Shown piece by piece: positions 23,270 to 35,560 of a DNA stretch of 64,000 nucleotides. The position numbers and the translations under genes were made by a program. The notes under the pieces are model-generated. The model saw only the letters and a list, made by a program, of their open reading frames with translations, did not search any database and was not told where the DNA came from. The stretch comes from Castor canadensis (taxonomy: Eukaryota; Chordata; Mammalia; Rodentia; Castoridae), in NCBI RefSeq assembly GCF_047511655.1, contig NC_133386.1:131319866-131383865 (forward strand), read 5' to 3'. How positions within the stretch are numbered: position 1 is the stretch's first letter; the number at the start of each line of letters is the position of its first letter.

Positions 23270-23365
23270 TATTTTTTTTTTTTTGGTGGTATGGGGTTTG
23301 AACTCAGAGCTTTGTGCTTGCAAGGCAGGTGCTCTACCACTTGAGTCTGACCTCCAGTCTTGTAC
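23270..23365 (-). repeat. tRNA-like SINE monomer, antisense in L1
   Basis: A T run, then GGTATGGGGTTTGAACTCAG and GCAGGTGCTCTACCACTTGA. TGTACTGTATTTTTT occurs on both sides, consistent with a target-site duplication. Confidence 0.85.
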
Positions 23366-23599
23366 TGTATTTTTTAAACTTGCTAAGAGTGGATTGGAGT
23401 GTTTTTAATCACAAAAAATGGTCAGTTTGTGAAGAATGTGTGTTAATTAGCTCAATTTAGGCCATTCCACACTGCATACATATTCCAAAATATAATATTG
23501 AATGTGACAGATATGTACAATTCTTGTCAATATAAAAAATAAATTATCATCGGTCATCTACAGTGAATAGAAAGAAGACAAAGACTACATTAGGCAACT

Positions 23600-23960
23600 T
23601 TCTACTGCTGTAAGATACCTGTAACAATCAATTTCTAAAGAGAAACGCTTTACTGTGGCTCAGTTTTGGAGGTTTCTGTCCACGATCCAGTGCTTTTAGG
23701 TGTCTGATGCGGATGCTGGACAGCAATGGTGGGAAGCAAACCCCTCCACCCCATCATGGCCAAGAGGCACAGAGAGGTGGAGGCAGAGGATGGCAAGTCC
23801 CAGGGTTCTACAATCCTCTTTGAGGACCTGTTGACATAAAGACCCTCTACTATGTCTTACATCCTGTAATTCCACCACCTTGTAGTAGGGCCTCCCTGGG
23901 GACCAAGCTTTTGATATCTGGGCCTTGGGGGACCATCCCAGATCCAGACTACACACCACT
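23600..23960 (-). repeat. MaLR-type LTR relic, antisense
   Basis: The plus strand runs CTACTGCTGTAAGATACCTG, CTTTACTGTGGCTCAGTTTT and later TCCTGTAATTCCACCACCTT. This resembles the relic at 5010-5490 and the antisense layout of MLT1/MST LTRs. No coding sequence. Confidence 0.5.
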
Positions 23961-24217
23961 TGTAGTCAAAAGCGCTGTAGTCATTACTGGAAGAGGCAGG
24001 TTTCTGATGAAACTGCTCCTGGAGCTCAGTGGTGGTTCCCAGGGTGTGGTCACTTTGAAAATCCACTAGCTGTATATTTATTTGTGATTTATACACTTTG
24101 CTGTAATGAGTGATCTGGGAAGATGGAGGCCAACAGATCCTGACTCTTCACAGCTGTAGCCTGTCACACTGGACACCACACGCCTCCGTGGAAGACTTGG
24201 GGAGGCAAAGCAGGAAA

Positions 24218-24335
24218 GAGTCCCAGACTGGGTCACAGGAGCTCTGGCCCAGCCTTGTCACATACAGGCTGTGTTACCTTCTGCCCATCTCTTCGTCCCT
24301 GATACTCAGCCTCCTCCTCTACCTCTCAGGACTCC
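24218..24335 (+). repeat. MIR relic
   Basis: CTTGTCACATACAGGCTGTG and TTACCTTCTGCCCATCTCTT correspond to the MIR core and 3' side with moderate divergence. Confidence 0.6.
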
Positions 24336-24689
24336 GGTGGCTTTGACAATCAAGTGCTCAAATCCAAGAGAGGGCCCAACAGGTGTGATGCCCCTACCGA
24401 GCACACAGCTCCCAGATCTCTGCCTCATCTGGGAAAGGGGTACCAGCCAACGTGGGGTCACTTCCAGATGTTCTTAGCCTTGAGGAGGGCAGGCATGGCA
24501 GTCAGGGAAAGGAGCTAAGCTGGCCCACAGGTGGAGAAAGGGGAGGGGATCAGTGATGAGGCTGTGCAGAATCCCAGCAAGGGGATAATAACTGGTACTT
24601 TAAAAGAGAGGGTGAAATGTGAATTTAATGCTATTAAGGTAGCCAGGGTAAAAACTGATATTATACCTTCAAGACATGAGTGAGGAGTT

Positions 24690-24775
24690 TGTGTGTGCGT
24701 GGTACTGGGGTTTGAACTCAAGGCCTTGAGCTTGCTAGGTAGGTGCTAGACCACTTGAACCAACCCCAGCCCAAG
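24690..24775 (-). repeat. tRNA-like SINE monomer, antisense
   Basis: GGTACTGGGGTTTGAACTCA, then GAGCTTGCTAGGTAGGTGCT and ACCACTTGAACCAACCCCAG, is the reverse complement of the monomer. Confidence 0.85.
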
Positions 24776-25129
24776 ACATGCATTTTTTAAAGCTATGTTA
24801 TTTATACGTGTGGGTGATGCCGGGATTATGTAGAAGTCAAATGTTAGGTCTCCATAGTCAGGGTATTCATAGCTTCAGTATCACTGATGTCCTATAGTTA
24901 GTGACTAGTGACACCCCACCCAGGAACTAGCTTTGCCCTGAGGTGAAGAAGGCTGAGGAAGGTGCTGAGCAGGGGAGGGACCTGGTCACAGCTATCCCGG
25001 GAAGATCCACCAGGCCTCGTGCGTGGCCTCCACCAAAACTCACGTGAGGCGTAACTCCTCAGCGTGGCAGAGGTGAGAGGAGGTCCTGGTGGGAGGTGTC
25101 AAGGGGCAAGCCTGTGACTGGACTCATGC

Positions 25130-25400
25130 TTTCTCATGGAGTGGGCTACCTAACCACAAGTGCTGGGCCCTTTTCTCTCTTTTTACCCTTTCCACCATGA
25201 GCTGAAGTGGCACGAGGTCCTCACTTGATGTGCTGCCCAAGCTTGGCCTCAGTCTCTGAAGACTGGGTGTAGCTCAGTGATTGAGTTTGCCTAACATACT
25301 CCTGCGTTCCATTCCTAACACTACAAAATAAATAAACCTTTGTTCTTTACAATTCACCCAACCTCAAGTATTCTGTTATAGCAACAGAAAATGGACTCAC
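25130..25400 (+). repeat. MaLR (MST-like) LTR relic, sense, with a nested tRNA-like SINE
   Basis: The 3' end reads AATAAACCTTTGTTCTTTAC and TTCTGTTATAGCAACAGAAA, matching the terminal poly(A)-signal region of MST/THE-type LTRs. A tRNA-like SINE (about 25262-25330) is inserted just before it. Not coding. Confidence 0.55.
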
Positions 25401-28400
25401 ACAGAGAATGGACTACAAAAGGAAAAGACCAGGGAAGAACCATCAAAGAAGGCCACAAGACTTGAACCACAGGCTCACCCATGGGCAGAGAGGAGTGGGT
25501 CCAGAGCTGAGTGGGAGGCAGGCCCAACTCTAAGCAGTGGCATCGGGCAGTGGGGTAAAAAGAGGGGACGGGGGTGGTGGTGTACAGAACAGGAATGCCT
25601 GCTGGGACCTCCTCCATGCCCATTCCCCACACCCATGGCAGTGTCTAACATGGCATGGGTCTGGCAGGGTAGGTATCAAGGAGCCAGGAATGGCCCCCAC
25701 CTGTAACCTAGCAACCAAACCTCTCATCCCTCACCTCCCTTCTTCAACCTTCCACTATGCCCCACTCCAGGCAAGACACATCCACACTACCTCTGCTCAG
25801 TGACAGGAAGGAAGGGCTGCAACCTTCAGGGGATACCATGGATTCCACCTTGCACACCTTCGCTGACACCCATCCTGACTGGCCCTGAACTGCTGATGAG
25901 GAAGGGCTGGACCCTTGAGGTAGTCTCAGATGCAGAGGGCACAGGGTCACAGTCACACTGTGTCAGTGCTTCCAGAAGTGAGGCAAGGTGCAGAGCAGAG
26001 GTCTGGGAGGAAGAAGAGTGCTAAATGCTGGAAGCTCTTCCAGATGGAGCTGAGCAGAGCTCAAAGGTTGCCCTCGCCAGGGAAGCCAGGGGAGCCAGGC
26101 AGGACGCAGAGCAGGTGGAGGAGGAAGTGGGCAGCAACCAGGAACTGCTGCGGGGAGAGGCACAGCCTTGATGGGGGCTGGCAGGACTGAGATGCCAGGC
26201 TGCCAGGAATTGGCTCCTCCTGGAAACACAGTAAGCCAGAGGCTCAACCAAGGCTCAGTTGCTAATGTAATGACCCAGGCTGGACACCAGGGGTGGGGGC
26301 CTGCAAAGGGTGGAGCCTCAGAGCTTGGTGGCTGACTGGTCACTGCTTTTGTGAAGCAGTGAAGGTATTTATTCCCTTTATCCCATACCTCCCATCCATT
26401 CTCCACCTGCTCCGTGGCCCTCACGTTCACATATTCTTAAGGTGTGTATCTATGAAAGGGAGGGGGAATGACCTCCTGGGGCCCTGTTTCTTCTGTGTTT
26501 CTGACATCAGGAGCATGGCAGGTTGGGGAGGAGAGTGTGGAGGAAGAGCTGGGCTGGAGCTTTCTCAGTCTCTCTGCTTCCGGGCCACCCAGGGTTCTGG
26601 GCTCCTGGGTTCTGGCTCCAGAGTGGAGGGAGCCAGGCCCCGTGAGTCACCCAAGTCAACGCCAGGCAGGCTGGCACCGGGACTGGGAAATCCTGTCCTT
26701 CTTTCCCCTCCCTTTCCCTTATCATGTCTGTCTGTGTCCAATCCATTCTCCACCCAGGCAGAGTGAATTTTCTAACATATAAATCCAACCAGATGGCTCC
26801 TCCACCGGGTGACACAAAGGGCTGGAGAACAAGGCCAGGCACTACTGTGGGATGGAAGCTCAGAGGCTCTGATATCCCCCGATGTGCAAGGAAAGAGTAG
26901 GCCTCTGGCCTGCCCTGTGAGGCCCTGACTGAGTCAGCAGGCCTGACCCCACAGCTGTTCCTCCTTTGGAATTGAGTCCAGCAGTGTCTGAGGAGGAGGG
27001 AGCTAGGAGGCATCTGTAAGCAGGACGTCCATAGAACAGGAACCTCTGGAGACGGTGTCCCTGATCCTGGGTTCCTGAAGGCCTTTGGGAAGGACCAGGA
27101 AGAAGCTGAGATTCTGGCCACTCCTGAAGGCAGGGGCTTCCTGCCTGAGCTCAGCCTTGTGACCAGCTTGTCATAGTTTAGAAAGCTCTTAGTCATGGGC
27201 ACCCCAGGACAGGGGCACCCAGCCCAGAACCACGTTCTACAGAGAAGGCACGGGGGCTGGGGTAAATGCGGAGAAGCAAGGGCTGTCTCTCCTGTCATGT
27301 GGGGTGGGGGTGTGAGGCTTGGAGCCCAGGACACAAGGTGTCTGCTACTGGGAGACAATCTAACAAAAAGACGTGACCAACTTCTACTCCACTGTGCTGT
27401 GACCTCAGGCAGGCCTCTGCCCTCACTGGCCTACAGGTTCTTACTGTGGATGGCAGGGAAGGGAACACCAGGGCATCCTCTTTCCCCCACTTTCCCTCAG
27501 TCTGTGTCCTGGGCACACCTACCTCCAAAACCCAAAGGTTTGAAGCCTGATGAGTAATGGTACCCATTTCACAGACAAGGAGACTGAGGTGCCATTCCCC
27601 AGCACAAGTTCCGGAACAGTTTTATAAATGAGCTGTGCTATTCTCACTGCACAGATGGGGGACAAAGGTTCAGAGAAGGAAGAGGGACCTTCAGTGCAGA
27701 GACAGGAGCCTATTCCATGTCAGAGCTCTGCTCTGCCTAGGCCACCACTCTGCACTTAGGTGAAGACAATGGGAGTCAGATAGGCCTCCGACCTACTGAC
27801 CAGCCTGGTTGGGGGGATAAAGACCTCAAAAAGGCTGAGAGATCTGTTCTAGAAGGAAGTAAGCCATTCAGATAGGGCTGAGAAGGCTGCATGGAGGAGG
27901 TGGTGTTTGAGCAGGATCTCTAGGGATGGAATGCAATTTCAAGGGATCTAGAAGGAAGGTATGGGGGAGGAAAGAACATTCTGGCAGGAAGAAACCAGTT
28001 AGGCAAGGTTGGAGGACACGGTACAGGGGAGAGGGAAGAAGGAAGTAGGAGTTCACACAGCAACAGTATCACACCATAGCCAGGTTGTGGTGAACCTTGA
28101 AAGCCTAAGAACTTGGAAGTGTGACAATTCACAAGGCTGAAGGGAAAGAAGGCCCAGGACATAGGCAGGAAAACTAGGCTGCAGAAACAGCCAGAGATCA
28201 ACAGGGCCAGATATGACATGGCTGAGGCTGTGGGAATGAAAGGGAGACCAGGCTGGGGAGGGCCAGAGGGGTTCATGCATGTGGCCAGAGACACTCTGGG
28301 TTGGCTGTCTCCTTCCTTAGAGCCTCACCACCTCCTAGGATGGCAATCCATGTACTAGGGTGAGCAGCAAGGTAACAACAATTCCAGGCCCACTGTGCGA

Positions 28401-28889
28401 CTCTGAGCTGTGTCCTGTTCCTGCCACACACCTGTTCCCAACAGGACTTGGCCTCAGTAGGCCTTGGATTTCTCATCTGTGTTCTGTAGGTGATGGTGAG
28501 GATCTAACAACCCAGCAGGACACTGCCTTTCCTGAATGAACATCTGAAGTGAGCCACACTCTGTCCTGAAAGTCCTGGCACACTGTCAAATGAAGGACAG
28601 AGTCCGGTCACTGGGGCAACCCACTGGGCTAGGTCAGAACAGTCCCCTCTTCCAAATATACTGGGCTCTGGCTACCGTGGGCTCAGGCTGGTGACCAGGG
28701 CTGGAGGTACAACAGCTCCAGGTCCTGCCAGCTGGGGGAGGGGGTAGGAAACACAAAGACATGGAGAGTGACCTCATGGGGCAACCAAGACTTCAACTCG
28801 GGGAAGCCAGCAACTGTGGGCATGAGGGTAGGGAGGAGGGGCTGGGCATGGTGCCTGCAATGACAACAGTTGGTTCTGCCAGCCCTGGG

Positions 28890-29410
28890 CTAAACAATGG
28901 CTCCCAAGGATATCCACAGCCGAATCCCCAGAACCTGTGAATGTTTCTTTCTATGCACTGGGGCCTTGCAGATGTGATTACAGCTCCTGAAATGGGAAGA
29001 TTATCCTAGTTTATCTGGACGGGCCCTAAATGTAATCCCAAGTGTCCTTCCAAGAGGGAGGTAGGGCTGAGATTGTAGCTCAGAGGTAGCTTAGCATGAG
29101 TGAGGCCCTGGATTCAATCCCAGAACCACCAAAAAAAAAAAAAAAAGTTGCAGAGGGAGATTTGAGTGCAGGAGAGAAAGCAAGGAGATAACGGAGTAGA
29201 GATGGGGACGACTGGGTCACAGGAATGCCAGCAGCCACCAGAGCTGGAAGAAACAAGAAACTGATTCTCCCCTGAGCCTCCTGAGGGAACCAGTCTCGAT
29301 TTTAGCCCCCAAGACTCATGACAGACTTCTGACCTCTAAAAGTGGAAGAGATACACCCATGCTGCTTTAAGCCACTGACTTTCTGGTGCTTTGTTACAGC
29401 CGTGTAACAA
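28890..29410 (+). repeat. MLT1-like LTR, sense, with a nested SINE
   Basis: CCAGAACCTGTGAATGTTTC, CCTTGCAGATGTGATTACAG and GGGAAGATTATCCTAGTTTA, then AGAGGGAGATTTGAGTGCAG and GCTTTGTTACAGCCGTGTAA, match MLT1 landmarks in order. A tRNA-like SINE with a poly(A) tail (29065-29147) splits it. No protein-coding part is present. Confidence 0.8.
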
Positions 29411-29594
29411 AGGAAGGAAGGAAGGCCTCTTGAGGAACAGTGGCTGGTTGGGTGATGGAGCCCAGCTGCCCTTGCCAGTTCAGGGCAGCCAGGGAGCCAG
29501 GAGGAAGTAACTACACCTTGAACTGCTCCAAGAGAAAACAAAGTCACCCAGCAGCTGAGGGTCATGGTTACTCTTATTAAAACAAACCACTTAT

Positions 29595-29815
29595 AGCCTT
29601 GGTGCCGGTGGCTCACACTTCTAATCCTAGCTACTCAGGAAGCAGAGATCAGGAGGATCACAGTTTGAAGTCAATCCAGGTACATAGTTTGTGAGACCCT
29701 ATTTGAAAAAACCCATCACAAAAATAAGGGGTGGGGGGGTGGCTGGTGGAGTGGCTTGAGGTGTAGGCCCTGAGTTCAAACCACAATACTGCAAAACAAA
29801 ACAAAAACAAACCAC
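29595..29815 (+). repeat. composite 7SL/tRNA SINE
   Basis: GGTGGCTCACACTTCTAATC starts the left half. The right half has GGAGTGGCTTGAGGTGTAGG and GAGTTCAAACCACAATACTG. In this variant the tRNA-like half is shortened: the D-arm to anticodon-arm segment is missing and A box and B box are brought close. Confidence 0.85.
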
Positions 29816-29819
29816 TTGG

Positions 29820-32480
29820 GTACCACATCACCTTGACTAGCAGAAGTTACCGAGTAGAGTGGGGGGTACTGGATAGGGGCTATGTGGGCAGGGGCAGGCA
29901 GATTAGGCCTGCTCTTAGCCTTTGTCCACCATCCCTGGGCACATCTGACAGAGATGGGCAGTTGTGTATCCTAGAATGGGCTTTCCTCTACTCTGACCAC
30001 AGACACTTTTCCCACAGCTGACCATATGCCCCACAGAGGCAGAAAACCACCAGCCACATCCACAGGCTACCCTAGCCTCAGCCACTGGCACCCATCACAT
30101 CCAGCCTTGGGAAAGCTGGATCTCTAGAAACACTAACTGAACAATGAGAACAGGGAGTGGTAACTCAGCTCTCTCAGGCCAGCAAAAACACACATTCCAA
30201 AATCTGTCCAAGCTGAGCACTGGCTTCATGAGACATCTGGATTAGAACCCCAAAGGGACCTGGCCCATTTTGCCTTTAGTGAGCTGGGAAAGGCAAGGCC
30301 TGGGGCCAGAGGGAAGACAGCAGCTCTGCCTGAACTAAAGTGAGACACTCCCAGGATGGCGACAGCGACCAGAGAGGAGGCTGCAGAGAGGCCTTGAAGG
30401 CTAAGCCTGGGACCTTCAACAGCCAAGGAATGTTGTGAACAGGGAGGACAAGGGATGAAGGGTCAGAAGACAAGACGCAGCTGGAGGGCTCAAGGGGATT
30501 GCTTGGAGGACGCTGAGAAGACTGGAGCAGAGCTGAAGACTGACCGCCAATGCCTGTACAGGCTGCAGAGTTGCATGGGGGGATGGGGGCAGCTACAGAC
30601 CCTGCCCTTGGCAGCTGGGAAAGCCCAGGGCTTCAGTTTCTCCTAGGGGGCCTTCACGTGATATATGGGGGTGGAGGGGATAATCTCAGTTGTTCCACCC
30701 TTGCCTCTCCCTGGGGATAGGAGCTTTTAGGGAGGCTAGAGAGAGCACCCTTTGCTCTCTCTGGGGGCTCTCCAGGTGCCCTGGGGGGATTAGCAGTTCC
30801 CTTCACCCATTAAAGCCAAGAGGGGCTCCCACTTCAGTGGGAGAGATTCCATGGCCTTCCTTGATTGGTCCAAAGCCATCCCCTCCCCACTTGGCTCTCC
30901 TTAGGGAAGGGACCACACGTGGTGCTGCTGACGGTCCATTCCTATTAATAATGACTACCAAACACCAGGTACTTAGTAAAGTGCCCTTAGTGACCAGATG
31001 GATGTCCCTTCATCATCATCATCCCTAAATGCCCATGATTGAGTGGTGTCTATTTCCCCATTCCACACAGGGAAACTGAGACTGAAGGTGAAGTGGCTAC
31101 CTCAAGGTCACAGGCAGCAGGGATAACAAGCCAATTTCAGGGAGGAAGACAGGCCCAGGAGGTAGGAGAGGTGGTGGAGAGCAGCCTCCTGTTTGAGGAC
31201 CAGGGATGCTGTGCTATCCTGAGAGCCTGGCCTTGGGGCACCAGCCCAAATGCAGCCCCCTTCCAATCCCACAGGCCTCACCTGTCAACTTCCCCCAGCT
31301 CCACCTCCAGTGGTGGAACCCATCTCAGATGTACCCCAGCCACCCCTCCCAGCATTGGAGTCCTGTGCAGCTCTGTGGCACCTCCCATCACTGTTCTGGG
31401 AGCCCCTATTGGGTCCCCTCCTCCCCTGCCAACTTAGCCCCAGGTGGGATACAGAAGGAGCAGAGGGGAGGGGAGGGGCTCTCCCTGGTGTGATGTCTCC
31501 ACAGCAGTCCCACTGGAGCAGCCAAAGATGGCCCCAGTCAGACACACATGGACCTATGTAACTCCGATCCCACAGATTAGGATTCAGCTTCACACCTCAG
31601 AGCTTTGCCCAGTCCATTTCCAGACCTGCACCCTCCTGCCCTTTTCTTGGGTTAGGTAAACTTCTTCCAGCCCAGCTGTGGTGAATTTCCAAATGAACTG
31701 ATGCCCAGCTCCTAGAAGGATGAGCCACCTAGGGCTTCCTCCCCTCTGCACAGTGGTCAATCTGAGGCTCCACCTGCCTCAGTCAGAAGACAAACTCCTC
31801 AGGCTGACTGCCCAGGCACCTCTCCTGCACCTCTGGCCAGGGCAGAGCTGGGCCCACCCCAGGACTCAGGCAAGGACCAGCCCAGGACGTTGGGACCAGC
31901 CCTGAGTCCTTGTAGGGCGTGGTAGTCTTCCTAAACACTTGGTTGCCCTCAACACTGGTCTCTCCCACTGCTGGCTGCAGGCAGCCCTGAGTGGGTAGGT
32001 CGCTTCACCCCTCTATACCCCACTCTTCTCATTTGTATGGGGTCTGGCGCTGGAGCCCAGCCACATGAAATGCAGCCAGGGAGCAACTTGGCACCTATTT
32101 ATGATCTGTGCTACTTCACCCTCTGGTCCTCTAAGCAGGTCCGCCAGCCCTGATGGGGAGGAGTTGGGAACCTGGACAGGAGCAGAGAAGAGCCATTCTC
32201 TGCCAGACCCCACCCCACCCCACCCCCAGCATCTCAAACCCAGTCCAGCGGCCAAGGCCAAGGAGAGAGGACCCATATAACCTGGGGATGAGGACCAGGA
32301 AGGAAGGAGCAGACTTGGACAGCAAGGGCCTTGTCCCTTGCCCGCTTCCCGAAGCCGGGGCGTTAAGGAGAGGAAGATAACCCAGAAGAGGTTAAGGGGT
32401 TAAATGGGCGGAAGGAGATGGAGGGGGGAACAGGCAAAGAGACTGGTAAGGAAGAGAAGAAACAGTCAATCCCAGGTGAT
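29820..32480. other. CAPN5: 5' part of CAPN5 intron 1, mostly unique
   Basis: Apart from the MIR relic I see only unique, G/C-moderate sequence with short pyrimidine- and purine-rich runs. No splice-bounded coding exon is recognisable. GC content rises from about 32.3 kb into the CpG island. Confidence 0.5.
31040..31130 (-). repeat. MIR relic
   Basis: ACAGGGAAACTGAGACTGAA and TACCTCAAGGTCACAGGCAG are the reverse-complement MIR 3' and core signature. Confidence 0.65.
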
Positions 32481-33300
32481 AAGCGCGCCCCAGCGTGTCT
32501 GCACTGGGAAACCGAGTCCGGAACCCCCAAGGGGAGGTAAAGAAAGGCCCCCTCGCCGCGGGCTGCGGGTGGAGGTGGGGATGAGCCCCAGGGGTCGGGG
32601 CGAACCTTCAAGGCCCCCGTGCCCCGGCCTCCAGGCCAGCTCTAGCCTCCCTTTCCCGGGCTCGCGGGACGTGCAACCCCCTCCTCGAATTCGCGCTCCC
32701 GCTGCACCTGCACACACGTCCTGAAGTGCACACCGCACGCGCGCTCGCACACGCCTCCCTTCGCGCAGCGCCTCCTACCAGCCGCGTCGCCGCGGCTCCG
32801 GCCGGGCTCCCGGGGTGCACGGCGCGGGCACCGGAGCAGAGGCTGAGCCCGCGGCGCAGCGGCCTCCGGCTCCGGCCGGAGATGCAGCCGCGCTGCCCTG
32901 GGGCGGGGGCTGGAGCTCGGCCTCCCCGGGTTCTGCCCGCCCGCCCTGCCGGGCCCGGCCCCGCCCCGGCCCCGCCCCGCCCAGCAGCCTCCGCCCATCC
33001 GAGGCAGAGGCGTGGCCTCCAGTGGGGTGGGCGGGCCGGAGTGCGCGCAGGCGAACTGGCGCGGCGCCGTGGGGCTGTCGCACCCCGCATCGGCCGCCCG
33101 GCGGTCGCTGGCAAGTGCAGGGCGGCTCTGGGCCCCGCGCGACACTGCGCGCTCTCCTCCCGCCCTGGCTCTGGCTGCCGTAGGGCGCATCCCTGGAGGC
33201 CCTCCAGGGTCGCCCCCGGGTGGGCAGCTGCCGTTAGGGCTGGTTGTACGGCACAGGATAGGGCCCGGGCCCACTGCAAGCCCCGCCGAGGGCTTGGAGA
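32480..33300 (-). promoter_or_regulatory. CAPN5: CpG island, likely CAPN5 promoter and noncoding exon 1
   Basis: CpG dinucleotides are dense through this stretch, against very few on either side. A cluster of overlapping GC boxes (CCCCGCCCC type) sits at 32959-32982; no TATA box is seen. It lies 16 kb upstream of the ATG exon on the CAPN5 strand, which fits the known noncoding first exon of CAPN5. Candidate donors on the minus strand are CTG|GTAGGA (exon end 32779) and TAG|GTAAGT (exon end 33468, just outside the densest part). Which is used cannot be settled here. Long open frames in the island reflect GC-rich composition. Confidence 0.72.
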
Positions 33301-33524
33301 AGAAACCTACATCTTGTACCACGAATCCGCAAGGGCCAAGGCAGGTGACTGCGAAAAGAAGGACCCAAGTTTTTGGATGGAAGATGGGGAATCCAAGCCC
33401 TGGTGAGATGCAGAGAGAGCCTGTCACACGAGGAAAGCTGTCCCCGCTGCCTGCCCCGAGCACTTACCTACGCCAGAAGGATTGAATCTTGGGCTCACTC
33501 AGGGTCCCAGAATGCCCGGAACGC

Positions 33525-33625
33525 ATCAAACCTCGGTTTCTTAATCTGTAAAATGGGGGTGTTAACACACACCCACGCTGGCGTATGATGGAGATTTATG
33601 GCTGACCAAGTCTGGCACACAGTAG
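33525..33625 (+). repeat. MIR relic beside the CpG island
   Basis: CCTCGGTTTCTTAATCTGTA and AAATGGGGGTG match the MIR 3' section, followed by a diverged stretch with TGGCACACAGTAGG. Confidence 0.7.
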
Positions 33626-33629
33626 GGGT

Positions 33630-35435
33630 TGGGGCGGACCTGCGTCCTGTCCAGCGCTGAGACACCAGCGCGACGCTCATCTGACCTGGTTATCCAGGCT
33701 CCCATCAGCCCACCTCACAGGGGAGAAACTCAGGCCCACTCATCCCCCAGGTTCCCAGTCTCGGTTATTGATTTCCTCACCCTGAGTCAACCAGCCTTCT
33801 CCCTCTCTCTCCTCTACCGTTCGGTCCCTGACTACCTTCAGAAGTCACTTTCATAGTCAAGGAAGACTTTAAAATATGCAGCTGTGACCAAGACAATGTT
33901 CCAATTGCACCCAGTCCCACTCTCCCATTTCCCCTAACCAACCCCATTCCACAACTGGGCTGGGATGGGGTGGGGTGGGGGAACAGCCTGTCCCCTCTCC
34001 TGAGCATTCATCTCCATCCCTCTCCACACAGCCATGTCCTAGGCCCATCTCTAAGGCTGCCTTCTCCACAAAGCCCCCGAAGGGGAGAGACCGAGGCCCA
34101 GGATCAGGGAGATGGAAGCCCTAGGTGGAGCCAAGCACATCTGGGTCCAGTCCTCACTTGGCCAGTTACAGGCTGTGTGATCCCACCAAGTCCTCTATCC
34201 TCAAACAATCTCATTTCCTTTGTCTGTAAAATAACCTTCTAGCAGAAGTGTGCGATGAGCAGGTAGTGAATTTAGTAGAGGCCCTCATCAAGTGGGGTAG
34301 TGGACGGCTTGCCTCTGGTTAAGCAATCCCAGTATGTTCTCCCTAGGTGGCCCTGGGGTCATATCACATCTGAGAAAGTGTGTCTACCCCAACCTACAAA
34401 ACCATGGGATTCAGAAGGTGCTGAGGCCTTATTGTGTATCTCAGAGTCTTGGTGTCACAAGAAAGGTGTTGAGGGGTGGGTGCATGCATGGTCTCTACTT
34501 GGACTCATTAGCTGTGTGACCTTGGATGTGACCCAGCCCTGCTGTAGAACCAGCACAGTAGCATCCAGACCTTGCAGTTGTGGGGGTTGATTGATTGATC
34601 CATGTGGGGTCCTTATAGTGGCCCCTGAGTGTCCTTGCCTTCTAGCTCAAGCCCCTCATTTTGAGAAGATTCTGGGTCCCCAACCCCAGAGACATATATT
34701 TGGCCAGTTAGAGTCCCCAGCAACCTAGAATATTAAGACTGGAAGGACCCACCTCAGAGCCCATCTCTGGCAGCTTCCACCTTCTCTGACCAATGAGAAA
34801 AGAAGGCTAGAGAGACAGTGACCTGTCCAGGACACCCATCCTGGAGTAGGGGCCTGGGGAGCATTGACCATCTCCTTGGGGAGAAGACACAACAAACCTG
34901 CCCGACAATTGTGGGCAGGGGTGGAGCCCTAATGATGCTTTGGCCCGGACCTGCTGGTCAGTTTTTATGAGCTTAGCCATCCCATGTCTCCATTAAATGG
35001 TGTGACGTGCAGGCACTTTCCCATTTAATAGTCACAACATCCTTGTGCAACACTCTTTATTGGCCCCATTTTGTAGAAGACAGAACTGAGCCTCAGGGCT
35101 ATGCCACGGTCACAGTTAGTCAAGGGCAGAACCAGGGTGCAGACCTACTCTAACTGCACCCACTGTTGTGCCTCTCCCTCCTCCTTCCCTGGCAACCTGT
35201 GTACCTCCCTGATTGGATGGGCTTGCAACTGGTTCTTCATTTCCTCCTGGGATGGCCCTGTCATCTCTACTTGTGAGAGTCTTCTAACACCCAGAGCGAT
35301 CTAACTCTTTCTTTCTGGCTCTACAGGACTTTCCATCCCTCACCCTACTGTTACCTGGAGACAGGATCTTCTCTGCACCAGGTAGAAAACACTCATAACA
35401 CTTTCTTTCCTTTCTTCCTAGCTTTCTTTGTTTTT
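33630..35435. other. intergenic sequence upstream of CAPN5
   Basis: Apart from MIR relics (also near 35000-35160) this stretch holds only unique sequence. No exon is recognised and no young SINE is present. Confidence 0.5.
34135..34262 (+). repeat. MIR relic
   Basis: TCTGGGTCCAGTCCTCACTT, GGCTGTGTGATCCCACCAAG and CTTTGTCTGTAAAATAACCT follow the MIR order on the plus strand. Confidence 0.75.
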
Positions 35436-35439
35436 GTTT

Positions 35440-35560
35440 TGTTTTTTTAGAGGTTCTTGCTGTTGTCCCAAGCTGGCCTTGAACATCTGGGCTCAGTTGA
35501 TCCTCCCGTCTCAGCCTCTGAGTGCTGGAATTACAGGTGCACCCATATATACATACATAC
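35440..35560 (-). repeat. B1/7SL-like SINE, antisense
   Basis: CTTGCTGTTGTCCCAAGCTG, GCCTTGAACATCTGGGCTCA and GTGCTGGAATTACAGGTGCA form the reverse complement of a 7SL-type SINE. Confidence 0.8.

Larger units (their letters stand above)
22430..23560 (+). mobile_element. L1 3' end, sense, split by three SINEs
   Basis: CCAGCAATCCCACTCCTGGG, GCACAATGGAGTACTATTTA and GGTGGCTACAGTCTGTAAGA are L1 3'-terminal landmarks in order. A composite SINE (22625-22840) and two antisense tRNA-like SINEs (23005-23098, 23270-23365) interrupt it. A 21-bp segment, GTCCAGAACTAATGAATGCA plus one base, is tandemly duplicated at 22578-22619, next to the first SINE. It ends near TAAAAAATAAATTA. Confidence 0.85.
16190..32480 (-). 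other. CAPN5: CAPN5 intron 1
   Basis: A roughly 16-kb intron separates the CpG-island promoter from the ATG exon. 16.2-19.4 kb and 25.4-28.8 kb are mostly unique with MIR relics. 19.4-23.6 kb is an L1/SINE mosaic. 23.6-25.4 kb and 28.9-29.9 kb hold MaLR relics and SINEs. Long frames such as the one at 26507-27358 (minus) have no family signature. Confidence 0.7.

Noticed and set aside
26507-27358. 283-codon minus-strand open frame in CAPN5 intron 1
   Set aside because: Pro/Ser/Leu-rich translation without domain, signal, splice or promoter support; the composition of the region makes such frames likely by chance. Conservation analysis could overturn this.
32608-33463. Several 220-270-codon frames in the CpG island on both strands
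   Set aside because: Stop codons are rare in CpG-rich DNA; translations are Ala/Arg/Gly/Pro-rich with no recognisable family.
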